Positions 12,045 to 19,605 of a stretch of 64,000 bases of DNA are shown one piece after another. How positions within the stretch are numbered: position 1 is the first letter of the stretch; every line of letters starts with the position of its first letter. The stretch is from Brucella thiophenivorans (GTDB taxonomy: Bacteria; Pseudomonadota; Alphaproteobacteria; Rhizobiales; Rhizobiaceae). The position numbers were made by a program, and so were the translations under genes. The notes below the pieces were generated by a model. That model saw nothing but the letters and a program-made list of their open reading frames with translations, was not told where the DNA came from and did no database searches. The stretch is taken from assembly GCF_002252445.1 (NCBI RefSeq), contig NZ_NNRJ01000015.1, positions 248,001-312,000 on the forward strand, read 5' to 3'.

Positions 12045-14324
12045 TTATTGTGTATTTCCCATGATGATGTCGAGGAGCGTGGTTGAATCACGATTTTGTT
12101 GTGGCTGACCTCCAACATCACCGGGAGGCAAGGGGGCGCCATTGTCATTTGCCGGATAATTGGCGGGCATGCCCGATTGCTCTCCCTGCTGAACCGTGTT
12201 GCGGGCGGGAGAGTCGGGTGCGGGTGGCCAATAGCCATCATCACCGGTACTGGCCATTGGCTCATTGCCACTTTGAGGCATCACTCCAGGGTCATATGGA
12301 TTGTTCGGATCGATACCATCGCTGCCACCGGGCACGATGTTCTGAATATCGTAATGACCGGGAAGCTCGGCAATTGGCACACCCTTATGCGCCTGTTGCA
12401 TGAAGCTTTTCCATGCCGCAACCGGAAGGGTTGAACCGAAAACGCGTTTCATGCCCTTGCCATCATCATTGCCAAACCACACGCCTGTGGTAAGGTTAGA
12501 GGTATAGCCGACAAACCAGGCATCGCGGAAATTCTGGCTGGTGCCGGTCTTTCCGGCGGCAGGCCAGCCAAAGGCAGCACGCTTGGCAGTGCCATCTTCC
12601 ACCGTCTTGCGCAACATGGCATTCATCATGCCGACATTGCGTTCATCAATGACGCGTGGGCCGATACCGTCCTGTCGCTGATACAGCACTTTGCCGTCAG
12701 CGTCGGTGATTTTGGTGATGAAGTAGACTGGAGCACGATAGCCGCCGTTGGCAAAGGGCACATAGGCATCGGTGAGTTCTAAAAGCGACACTTCCGAGGT
12801 TCCAAGAGCCAGCGAGGCATTGGGTTCGAGTTTTGACTGAACACCAAGGCGGTGGGCTGTATCAATGACAGTCTGCGGGCCAACTTCCATCACAAGCTGA
12901 GCCGAAACGGAGTTGAGCGAGTGGGAGAGGGCGGTCGCAAGCGTGACTTCGCCCATATATTTGCCGTTGTCATTGCTCGGCGTCCATTTGCCGATACGCA
13001 CAGGCGCATCGTTACGCACGGAGTCTGGCGTGCGCCCCTGTTCGAGTGCGGTCAGATAGACAAAAGGCTTGAATGACGATGCTGGTTGACGGCGCGCATC
13101 GGTGACGCGATCAAACTGGCTGGCGGCATAGTCATATCCACCTACCAGAGCGCGTACGGCACCCGTACCGTCAATGGAAACAAGCGCTCCCTGGCTCACA
13201 TTCATCTTCTTGCCGTTTGTGGAAATCTGATCTTTGATCGCTTCTTCGCCTACACGCTGAAGATTGAGATCGACAGTGGTCTCAACCGTGATGTCGCTCT
13301 TTGTTTCGCCGATAAGCGCTGGAATTTCGGCAACCACACGGTCTGCAAAATAATTCTCTGAACCCTGCCAGTAAGAGGGAGCGCGCGTTGGCGGTTCACT
13401 TTCAGCAATCGCTACCTGACGATCGTCGATCATGCCTTCTTCGCGCATGGCACCCAGCACCAATCTGGCGCGAGTGGCGGCTGCTTCCGGGTCACGTGCA
13501 GGCGAAAGCCGCGATGGCGCTTTGAGCAGACCGGCAAGCGTTGCTGCTTCCATCAGGTTCACGTCTTTGGCGGGTTTATTGAAATAACGGCGCGAGGCGG
13601 CATCGACACCATATGCACCGGAGCCCAGATAGACACGGTTCAGATACATCTCAAGAATCTGATCTTTGGTATATTTATGCTCAAGCCACAGAGCGAGCAT
13701 CACTTCCTGTACCTTACGTTCCAGGGTGCGGTCAGGCGAGAGAAACAGGTTTTTCGCAAGCTGCTGTGTGAGTGTAGAGCCACCCTGCACGGCGCGGCCA
13801 GAGGTAACATTGGTTACAACTGCGCGTGCCAGCCCAATCGGATCGATGCCGAAATGTGATTTGAAGCGACGATCTTCGATAGCCATGACGGCTTGCGGAA
13901 TGAAAGGCGACATTTCAGCAAGGCTCACCGCTTCGCCGCCTGTGGTGCCGCGATTGGCAATCAGGCCACCCTGAACATCAACAATGCGCACGTTTGGCGG
14001 ACGATCGGGAATAGTCCAGTCGGTTGTTGGCGGCATTTTTGCTGCGAAATAGACAAGCATGCCAGCAAAAGCGATGCCACCCCACAGACCAAGCACCAGA
14101 CACCAATAAAATGCCCGGCGGGCAAAACCAAAGAAACCGCCGCGCTTTTTTGTGTTGCGGCGCGAACTGCGTGGTTCTCTGTTCTGTTGCTTGTTGCCCT
14201 TGCGTGGTGTTCTGGCCATGCGCTCCTCTTCATCGACGCGAAACACGTCCTCTTCCTGTTCCTTGGCTGCTTGTTTGCCGAAAGAAGGTTCGATGCGTCC
14301 GTTCCTGCCGTCTCGCGATGCCAT
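12045..14324 (-). CDS. Penicillin-binding protein 1A (transglycosylase/transpeptidase)
   Basis: A bifunctional class A PBP that polymerises and cross-links peptidoglycan at the outer face of the inner membrane. A basic cytoplasmic tail is followed by one membrane segment (about residues 72-95). The GT51 domain has EDRRFKSHFG, GGSTLTQQLAKN and NRVYLGSGAYG. The transpeptidase has SSFKPF (SxxK), SLN (SxN) and GKTGTSQ (KTG). The C-terminus is Pro/Asn/Gly-rich. The ATG at 14324 has GGAG four bases upstream and begins a plausible N-terminus (RIEPSF). A second ATG at 14219 also has GAGGAG, so a start there (724 residues) is possible. The frame continues to 14426 without support. Confidence 0.93.
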   Translation of the reverse strand: MASRDGRNGRIEPSFGKQAAKEQEEDVFRVDEEERMARTPRKGNKQQNREPRSSRRNTKKRGGFFGFARRAFYWCLVLGLWGGIAFAGMLVYFAAKMPPTTDWTIPDRPPNVRIVDVQGGLIANRGTTGGEAVSLAEMSPFIPQAVMAIEDRRFKSHFGIDPIGLARAVVTNVTSGRAVQGGSTLTQQLAKNLFLSPDRTLERKVQEVMLALWLEHKYTKDQILEMYLNRVYLGSGAYGVDAASRRYFNKPAKDVNLMEAATLAGLLKAPSRLSPARDPEAAATRARLVLGAMREEGMIDDRQVAIAESEPPTRAPSYWQGSENYFADRVVAEIPALIGETKSDITVETTVDLNLQRVGEEAIKDQISTNGKKMNVSQGALVSIDGTGAVRALVGGYDYAASQFDRVTDARRQPASSFKPFVYLTALEQGRTPDSVRNDAPVRIGKWTPSNDNGKYMGEVTLATALSHSLNSVSAQLVMEVGPQTVIDTAHRLGVQSKLEPNASLALGTSEVSLLELTDAYVPFANGGYRAPVYFITKITDADGKVLYQRQDGIGPRVIDERNVGMMNAMLRKTVEDGTAKRAAFGWPAAGKTGTSQNFRDAWFVGYTSNLTTGVWFGNDDGKGMKRVFGSTLPVAAWKSFMQQAHKGVPIAELPGHYDIQNIVPGGSDGIDPNNPYDPGVMPQSGNEPMASTGDDGYWPPAPDSPARNTVQQGEQSGMPANYPANDNGAPLPPGDVGGQPQQNRDSTTLLDIIMGNTQ

Positions 14325-14491
14325 GTTTCTCCAGATCCGCCCTGTTATGCTTGGCCGGTTAACGTTCGCTGTAACCGGTTTTATCGTCAAACCCTGTGCA
14401 TATTGAGGGCGTTCAATCGCGTGCATGGTAAATGCGGCAGTTTAAAGGGGAGTAAATTCGACGTTCACAAAAAACAACCGGATTTAACCGC

Positions 14492-14519
14492 AAAAAAGGC
14501 CCCGCAATGCGGGGCCTTT
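14492..14519 (-). terminator. Terminator of the outer membrane protein gene
   Basis: A perfect 11-bp stem, AAAGGCCCCGC with GCGGGGCCTTT around a 3-base loop. Read on the minus strand it ends in a T tract (14492-14497). The same stem and loop recur after the RNA helicase gene at 24574. Confidence 0.85.
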
Positions 14520-14545
14520 AAAAGAGTCCATCTGATCAGGTCAGA

Positions 14546-15247
14546 TTAGAACTTGTATGCAACACCGAGACGAACTTCGTTGGTCTTGAACTTGTCACGA
14601 ACGCTGACGCTATCGACGCCATCGCTGAAAGAGAAGTCCTTACGACCGTAATCGGTGTAGCGATATTCGAGACGAACGATGATGTTGTCAGTTGCTGCAT
14701 AGTCAACGCCTGCACCAGCGGTCCAGCCGGTAAGGGTCTTGCTCTGCGAGTCGCTGAAAGCAGGTACGACAGTTGACGACAGTGTGTTCTTGACCTGACC
14801 GAATGCTACACCACCAGCGATGTAAGGCAGGAAGCGGTCAACTGCGTAACCAGCACGTGCACGAACGGCACCCGACCAGCGCAGCTTGCTTTCAAGGCTA
14901 TCTGTGCCAAAAGCGTCAGTTACCGAATAGCTGTCCTTGAGGTTGTTGTAGGTTACGTCACCATCGACACCCAGAACAACGCTGTTGCCGAGATCGAAGT
15001 TGTAACCAGCATAGAGACCACCGAGGAAGCCGTCTGGCTTGATGTTGAGCGCACCAAAATCATCGCTGAAACGCGACTTGCCCCAACCGTAGCCGATCTG
15101 ACCACCGAGGTATGCGCCATTCCATGTGAAGGAAGGAGCAACGATAACCGGAGCTGGTTCTTCGTAAACAATAGCGTCAGCTGCTTTTGCGCCAGTTGCA
15201 GCAACGAGAGCAACGGTAGATGCGAGAAGAAGGGTCTTGAGCTTCAT
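14546..15247 (-). CDS. Omp25/Omp31-family outer membrane beta-barrel protein
   Basis: A 233-residue outer membrane protein of the Brucellaceae 25/31-kDa family. The signal peptide (about 22 residues) ends GAKA before ADAIVYEEP. The mature protein has FTWNGAYLGGQIGYGWG near the N-terminus, alternating beta-strand pattern, LEYRYTDYG, and a C-terminal VRLGVAYKF ending in Phe as expected for BAM-dependent barrels. The start at 15247 has GGAGG six bases upstream; the frame continues to 15640 but that stretch is not protein-like. A TATATT box at 15294-15299 (minus strand) is a candidate -10. Which member of the family it is (Omp25b, c, d or Omp31-like) cannot be settled here. Confidence 0.92.
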   Translation of the reverse strand: MKLKTLLLASTVALVAATGAKAADAIVYEEPAPVIVAPSFTWNGAYLGGQIGYGWGKSRFSDDFGALNIKPDGFLGGLYAGYNFDLGNSVVLGVDGDVTYNNLKDSYSVTDAFGTDSLESKLRWSGAVRARAGYAVDRFLPYIAGGVAFGQVKNTLSSTVVPAFSDSQSKTLTGWTAGAGVDYAATDNIIVRLEYRYTDYGRKDFSFSDGVDSVSVRDKFKTNEVRLGVAYKF

Positions 15248-15499
15248 AATTAGCCTCCACTGGGGAAATAGGGATATTGAATTCATTGACCCTAATATAG
15301 GCCATGGATCGCTAATGTCTGTAGCAAGAAGGCCACACTCACTTGTTAGTCGCAAAAGTCGCGTATTTCGGGGTTTTTTCGCTGAAAACCTGTGATTAAT
15401 GGTTATCAAATGCTTAATATTGGTGTCTGGAAGGCTGGAATATGTCTTTTCAGTTCCGATTCCATTATGGGCTGCGGGCTCAACTGGGGGAAAGAACAA

Positions 15500-16630
15500 A
15501 TGAGTCGGGCAATAGGGGCGGTGTCTCAGCAAAGAATTGACTGGGTCGATATTGCCAAAGGCATCTGCATTATTTTTGTTGTTATGATGCATTCTACGCT
15601 TGGCGTTGAAAAGGCCGCAGACCAACAGGGCTGGATGCATTACGTAGTCGCCTTTGCCAAACCCTTCCGCATGCCTGACTTCTTTATGATCTCCGGCTTA
15701 TTCCTAAGTCTTGTCATTGACCGGCCATGGCGTCGCTATCTCGACCGCAAGGTCGTGCATTTTCTCTATTTCTACGTTTTATGGCTGACGATCCAATTTG
15801 CTTTCAAGGCACCGGCCATCGCAGGCGAGGCAGGTATGGCCGGTGTCGTACAAGCCTATCTTATGGCGTTCATCGAGCCGTTCGGAACACTGTGGTTCAT
15901 CTACATTCTGCCGGTCTTCTTCATCGCGACGCGACTTTTAAAGCGCGTGCCGGTTGGATTGACTTTCGCAATGCTGGCCGTTCTGGAAATCCTGCCCATC
16001 CATACCGGCTGGGTGATGATCGACGAATTCTTCTCGCGTTTCGTCTATTTCTTCGCGGGTTATGCTTTCGCGCCACTCATTTTCCGCATTGCTGATTGGC
16101 TGCGGCAGCGTCCATTGGTTGGGATCGTGGGGTTGCTGATCTGGGGCTTTGTTGAATACAAGCTGGTCTTCATGCCTGTGCCTGAAAGCCTTGCTATGTT
16201 GATTACGCCTGCTGGAGATCTTCTCCATGGTCGCGGCGCGGTAAGCGATTTGCCGATCATTTCGCTGATGCTTGGTCTTATTGGAGCCCTGGCAATCATC
16301 TCGATTTCCTCACTCCTAAGCCTGCTTGCTGATAAAAACGTGCTTCGTCAAAGCTTGAGCTGGCTTGGCGCACATTCGATCGTAATCTATCTTGCCTTCT
16401 TCCTGCCGATGGCAATTGCGCGGACAATCCTGCTCAAGATTGGCATTTTTGATGTCGGAACCGTCTCATTGCTCACAACCGCAAGTGGGGTGATCGGACC
16501 TGTCATCCTATATGGGCTTGTTCAATGGAGTGGTTACGGGCAGTTTCTGTTCCGCCGCCCGGCTTGGGCTTCAATTGAGCGTGAACCGGAAAAGAAAATG
16601 GCGGCTTTTAGCGCATCCCGAAAAGTGTGA
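15500..16630 (+). CDS. Acyltransferase family 3 membrane protein
   Basis: A 376-residue polytopic membrane protein of the OafA/acyltransferase-3 type. It opens with RIDWVDIAKGICIIFVVMMH, whose histidine is the family's conserved residue, and has about ten hydrophobic segments. Such proteins O-acylate extracytoplasmic glycans or other carbohydrates; the target here is unknown, although cyclic glucan and LPS are candidates in this group. The ATG at 15500 follows GGGGGAAAG; the in-frame ATG at 15392 lies in upstream non-coding-like sequence. The last six codons (SASRKV plus stop) lie in a dispersed repeat, so the native C-terminus may have been replaced. Confidence 0.85.
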   Translation: MSRAIGAVSQQRIDWVDIAKGICIIFVVMMHSTLGVEKAADQQGWMHYVVAFAKPFRMPDFFMISGLFLSLVIDRPWRRYLDRKVVHFLYFYVLWLTIQFAFKAPAIAGEAGMAGVVQAYLMAFIEPFGTLWFIYILPVFFIATRLLKRVPVGLTFAMLAVLEILPIHTGWVMIDEFFSRFVYFFAGYAFAPLIFRIADWLRQRPLVGIVGLLIWGFVEYKLVFMPVPESLAMLITPAGDLLHGRGAVSDLPIISLMLGLIGALAIISISSLLSLLADKNVLRQSLSWLGAHSIVIYLAFFLPMAIARTILLKIGIFDVGTVSLLTTASGVIGPVILYGLVQWSGYGQFLFRRPAWASIEREPEKKMAAFSASRKV

Positions 16631-16700
16631 AACGGTTTTCGGATAAGATGCACGACAAAAAAACATAAGGGAGCGTTCTGATCAGAACGCTCCCTTATGC
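16610..16700. repeat. Dispersed palindromic repeat, copy 3 (type A)
   Basis: The head GCGCATCCCGAAAAGTGTGA... GGTTTTCGGATAAGATGC overlaps the end of the acyltransferase gene and provides its TGA stop (16628-16630). The tail (16665-16698) is a perfect 34-bp palindrome centred on TGATCA. It could also terminate transcription from both convergent genes. Confidence 0.88.
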
Positions 16701-16717
16701 CGCCATTACCTGATAAG

Positions 16718-17335
16718 TCACGCGTGAGCGAAAATATCTGTTTCAGGCCAACCCATTAGGTCTAGTTCCGAGCGGGTTGGCAGGAATTTAAAGCAATCTT
16801 CTGCCTGCTTCGTACGGCCATCGCGCTCAAGACGCTTTTCGAGAACCGCCTTCAGACGATGCAGATAAAGTACATCTGACGCCGCATATTCAAGCTGTGC
16901 CTGCGACAAAACCTCTGCGGCCCAGTCCGACGACTGCTGCTGCTTGGAAATCGAAACTTCGAGCAGTTCGCCGCAGATTTCCTTGAGGCCGTGGCGGTCC
17001 GTATAGGTGCGGGTCAGTTTCGATGCGATTTTGGTGCAGAAGACTGGCTGGGGCATCGTTCCAAAAGCATGCGCCAGAACCGCCAGATCGAAACGGCCAA
17101 AATGAAAAATCTTGGTGATCGAGCGGTCTTTGAGAAGTTTGACCAGATTAGGTGCTTCCTTCTGCCCCGCTTCGATCTGGATCACATCTGCCGTGCCGTC
17201 GCCGGGCGAAATCTGCACAACGCATAGACGGTCGCGATGCGGGTTGAGGCCCAGCGTTTCGGTATCGATTGCGACTGAATCAACCTGATAATGTTCAAGG
17301 TCTGGCAGATCGTTTTTATGAAAACGGATAGTCAT
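16718..17335 (-). CDS. rnd: Ribonuclease D, short form (3'-5' exoribonuclease)
   Basis: A 205-residue DEDDy-family exonuclease. VAIDTETLGL gives the first D-x-E, HFGRFDLAVL the second acidic motif, and YAASDVLYLH the Tyr and Asp of the third. It is only the catalytic domain: the HRDC domains of E. coli RNase D (about 375 residues) are absent, which is the usual form in alphaproteobacteria. A role in tRNA or RNA 3' trimming is inferred from the family. It lies 43 bases downstream of the M20 peptidase gene on the same strand. Confidence 0.88.
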   Translation of the reverse strand: MTIRFHKNDLPDLEHYQVDSVAIDTETLGLNPHRDRLCVVQISPGDGTADVIQIEAGQKEAPNLVKLLKDRSITKIFHFGRFDLAVLAHAFGTMPQPVFCTKIASKLTRTYTDRHGLKEICGELLEVSISKQQQSSDWAAEVLSQAQLEYAASDVLYLHRLKAVLEKRLERDGRTKQAEDCFKFLPTRSELDLMGWPETDIFAHA

Positions 17336-17378
17336 GTAGTCTTCCTTATTTGGCAGCGGTTGCTGCCATGTGCGGGCC

Positions 17379-18776
17379 TTACTTGGCGGCGATAGCAGCC
17401 ATTATACGTGCCCAAGAGCGCTGACCTTTGTGGAAAGAATTCAGCTCATATTTTTCATTGGGCGAATGAATACGATCATCTTCAAGACCAAAGCCAACGA
17501 GCAGGGATTCCATGCCGAGGAATTTGTCGAAATCGCCGACAATCGGAATTGATCCGCCCATGGCGATCAGCACGGCGGGCTTCGGCCATTCGTCGGAAAG
17601 TGCATCCTTGGCTTTTGAAACCAGTGGTGAGTCATATGGCAGCTGAATGGCTGGCGAGCCACCATGCGGATGGAACTCGACCGAGCAATCAGTTGGTAGG
17701 CGTTCTTGCACGAATGCGCGGAAAGCCTCGCGGATTTTGACCGGGTCCTGCTTGTGCACGAGGCGGAACGAAACCTTGGCGGAAGCCTCAGCCGCGATCA
17801 CTGTTTTGAAACCTTCGCCGGTATAGCCGCCGATAATGCCGTTCACTTCTGCGGTCGGGCGCGCCCAGGTCAGTTCCAGAATGCTGCGGCCTTTTTCGCC
17901 AGAAGGTATCGAAAGGCCAATCGGGCCGAGGAAGCTTTCAGCGGTGCGGCCAAGGCTTTCCCATGATTGCAAAATTTGCGACGGGGTTTCTTCCACGCCT
18001 TCATAGAAACCCGGAACCGTGACGCGGCCGGTTTCATCATGCAGATCTGCAAGAATTTTGCTCAAGATATGAATTGGATTGGCAGCAGCGCCGCCAAAGA
18101 AACCCGAATGCAGATCGCGGTCAGCGGCCTTGATGGTGATTTCTTCGCCCACCAGACCGCGCAGACCAACGCTGATCGCTGGCGTTTCAGTGTCCCACAT
18201 CGACGTGTCACAAACCAGCGCCACATCGGCTTTTAACTCATCCTTATGCGCATCAAGGAAAGGCTTGAGCGATGGCGAGCCAGATTCCTCCTCGCCTTCA
18301 AATAGCAATGTGATCTTGACAGGCAGATTGCCGTTCACAGCCTTGTAGGCGCGGCAGGCTTCCACAAAAGTCATCAATTGTCCCTTGTCGTCGGATGTCC
18401 CGCGACCGGTGAGAATCTTGCGCCCGTTCCCGACGTCTTTGATTGCAGGATCGAACGGATCGTTTTCCCAAAGGTTCAGCGGATCGACTGGCTGCACATC
18501 ATAATGACCATAGAACAGCACATGCGGCGCATCTGGTGTTGCACCTTCATGATGGGCAACGACCATCGGATGCCCCGGCGTATCGCGAACACTTGCATCA
18601 AAGCCGATCGTCTTGAGATCCTCGACCAGCCATTCGGCGGCCTTGCGGCAATCGGCCTTATAAGCCGGATCGGTCGAAATCGACTTGATCCGTAAAAGAT
18701 CAAACAGGTGGTCGATGCTTTTATCGAGATTGGCGTCGATGTGATTGAGGACTTTATCGAGTGATTGCGCGGACAT
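17379..18776 (-). CDS. M20-family metallopeptidase (dipeptidase)
   Basis: A 465-residue cytosolic zinc peptidase. Metal ligands are visible in order: the His of GHYDVQP, the Asp of GRGTSDDKGQ, the Glu pair of FEGEEESGS (general base and ligand), an Asp in LVCDTS, and a C-terminal His in the ENDRIHSPNE-like stretch (DRIHSPNEKY). The lid/dimerisation domain lies between. The length and motifs match the M20 dipeptidase group that includes carnosine-type dipeptidases; the true substrate is unknown. The ATG at 18776 follows TCAGGAAATATTC. A run of hairpins lies just upstream and could be part of its leader or a separate small RNA. Confidence 0.9.
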   Translation of the reverse strand: MSAQSLDKVLNHIDANLDKSIDHLFDLLRIKSISTDPAYKADCRKAAEWLVEDLKTIGFDASVRDTPGHPMVVAHHEGATPDAPHVLFYGHYDVQPVDPLNLWENDPFDPAIKDVGNGRKILTGRGTSDDKGQLMTFVEACRAYKAVNGNLPVKITLLFEGEEESGSPSLKPFLDAHKDELKADVALVCDTSMWDTETPAISVGLRGLVGEEITIKAADRDLHSGFFGGAAANPIHILSKILADLHDETGRVTVPGFYEGVEETPSQILQSWESLGRTAESFLGPIGLSIPSGEKGRSILELTWARPTAEVNGIIGGYTGEGFKTVIAAEASAKVSFRLVHKQDPVKIREAFRAFVQERLPTDCSVEFHPHGGSPAIQLPYDSPLVSKAKDALSDEWPKPAVLIAMGGSIPIVGDFDKFLGMESLLVGFGLEDDRIHSPNEKYELNSFHKGQRSWARIMAAIAAK

Positions 18777-19151
18777 GAATATTTCCTGACGAGTCGTAAA
18801 ACTGCTGGCACACTACAACCAGCAACCCGAAGAAGAAACCCAATTTGACAGAAGAAAGTGCCCCAAAAATGAATTGGCCGTTGCGGTGAGGGGGTTACCA
18901 CAACGGCCATATCACTACACTCAAAAGCGACAGCCCGGAGAGGGGAATGAGGCTGTCGCTGACAACCGGTATCCAACGGGGGACGGGTCAGAAAACCGGC
19001 GACCGACGAACTGTCGATGAGTAGGAAATGGCCCTGCAACTGTGGCTATTCAAGGGCATTTTAGATTACAAATTCGTAACATAAACGTTACCTTACTGTG
19101 TACGACTGATGATAGCATATGGCGTTAAACAACAGTGATGCGGAGGCACTT
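18777..19151. other. 375-bp intergenic region rich in hairpins
   Basis: This lies between the divergent M20 peptidase and cupin genes. The right-hand 90 bases hold the cupin leader and AT-rich promoter-like sequence. The middle holds the hairpin row described separately. Closer to the peptidase is another stem, GCTGG with CCAGC (about 18803-18825), followed on the minus strand by AGTTTT. No convincing ORF was seen. Confidence 0.6.
18865..19057 (-). ncRNA. Candidate small RNA(s): tandem hairpins with C-rich loops
   Basis: On the minus strand four stem-loops follow one another. H0, 19057-19031: GCCCT/AGGGC. H1, 18999-18966: CCGGT/ACCGG with CCGTCCCCCG in the loop. H2, 18960-18926: perfect 10-bp AGCGACAGCC/GGCTGTCGCT with loop CCCCTCTCC, then TTTTGA. 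H3, 18908-18876: GGCCGTTG/CAACGGCC plus an inner 3-bp stem with loop CCCCCTC, then TTCATTTTT. The exposed C-rich loops would complement ribosome-binding sites. This resembles alphaproteobacterial anti-Shine-Dalgarno small RNAs (AbcR, alpha-r14/'cuckoo' types) in design; membership is not shown. A TAAAAT box at 19058-19063 is a weak -10. It could instead be the leader of the M20 gene. Confidence 0.5.
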
Positions 19152-19502
19152 ATGGACCTTTCCAAAATACTCGGCCGTGAGGATTGGGCGAAGACGCCCG
19201 ATATGTGGCATGGCGAATTTGAAGGCAAATTGTTCGGCACAGGCGCATCGGTGATGTTCTATGCAACAGAAGAAACCGGACGCGGTCCGAAACTGCACCG
19301 ACATCACTATGATGAGATTTTTATCGTGCGCAAAGGTCGAGCTTTATTCACGCTCGGCGAAGAGAAATTCGAAGCAGGCAAAGGAAGCATCGTGTTCGGT
19401 CCGGCCAATATTGCGCATAAATACGTCAATGTCGGAACGGGCTTGCTGGAGATGATCGATATTCACGTATCTGGCGAGTTCATACAGGAAGATTTGGAGT
19501 AG
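19152..19502 (+). CDS. Small cupin-domain protein
   Basis: A 116-residue single-domain cupin. Motif 1 reads GPKLHRHHYDEIFIVRKG, giving the two His and the Glu that bind metal; motif 2 has GPANIAHKYVN with a further His. The function is unknown; such proteins are metal-dependent enzymes or ligand sensors. GGAGG at 19142-19146 lies five bases before the ATG at 19152, so this start is preferred over an ATG 33 bases upstream that has no ribosome-binding site. It is followed after 103 bases by polA. Confidence 0.85.
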   Translation: MDLSKILGREDWAKTPDMWHGEFEGKLFGTGASVMFYATEETGRGPKLHRHHYDEIFIVRKGRALFTLGEEKFEAGKGSIVFGPANIAHKYVNVGTGLLEMIDIHVSGEFIQEDLE

Positions 19503-19605
19503 TTTCACTTACTAGACGGTGCGGCGTGTGATCCAACGGTGGACATATGCCACTCCTGACACATGGCCGGTTTTCTTTATGCGTGGTTTCCTCTAATTCT
19601 AAGCC

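Noticed and set aside
14325-14426. N-terminal extension of the penicillin-binding protein
   Set aside because: No ribosome-binding site; GGAG directly precedes the ATG at 14324.
15248-15640. Long N-terminal extension of the outer membrane protein
   Set aside because: The signal peptide and GGAGG fix the start at 15247; the upstream frame is promoter DNA and would bury the signal peptide.
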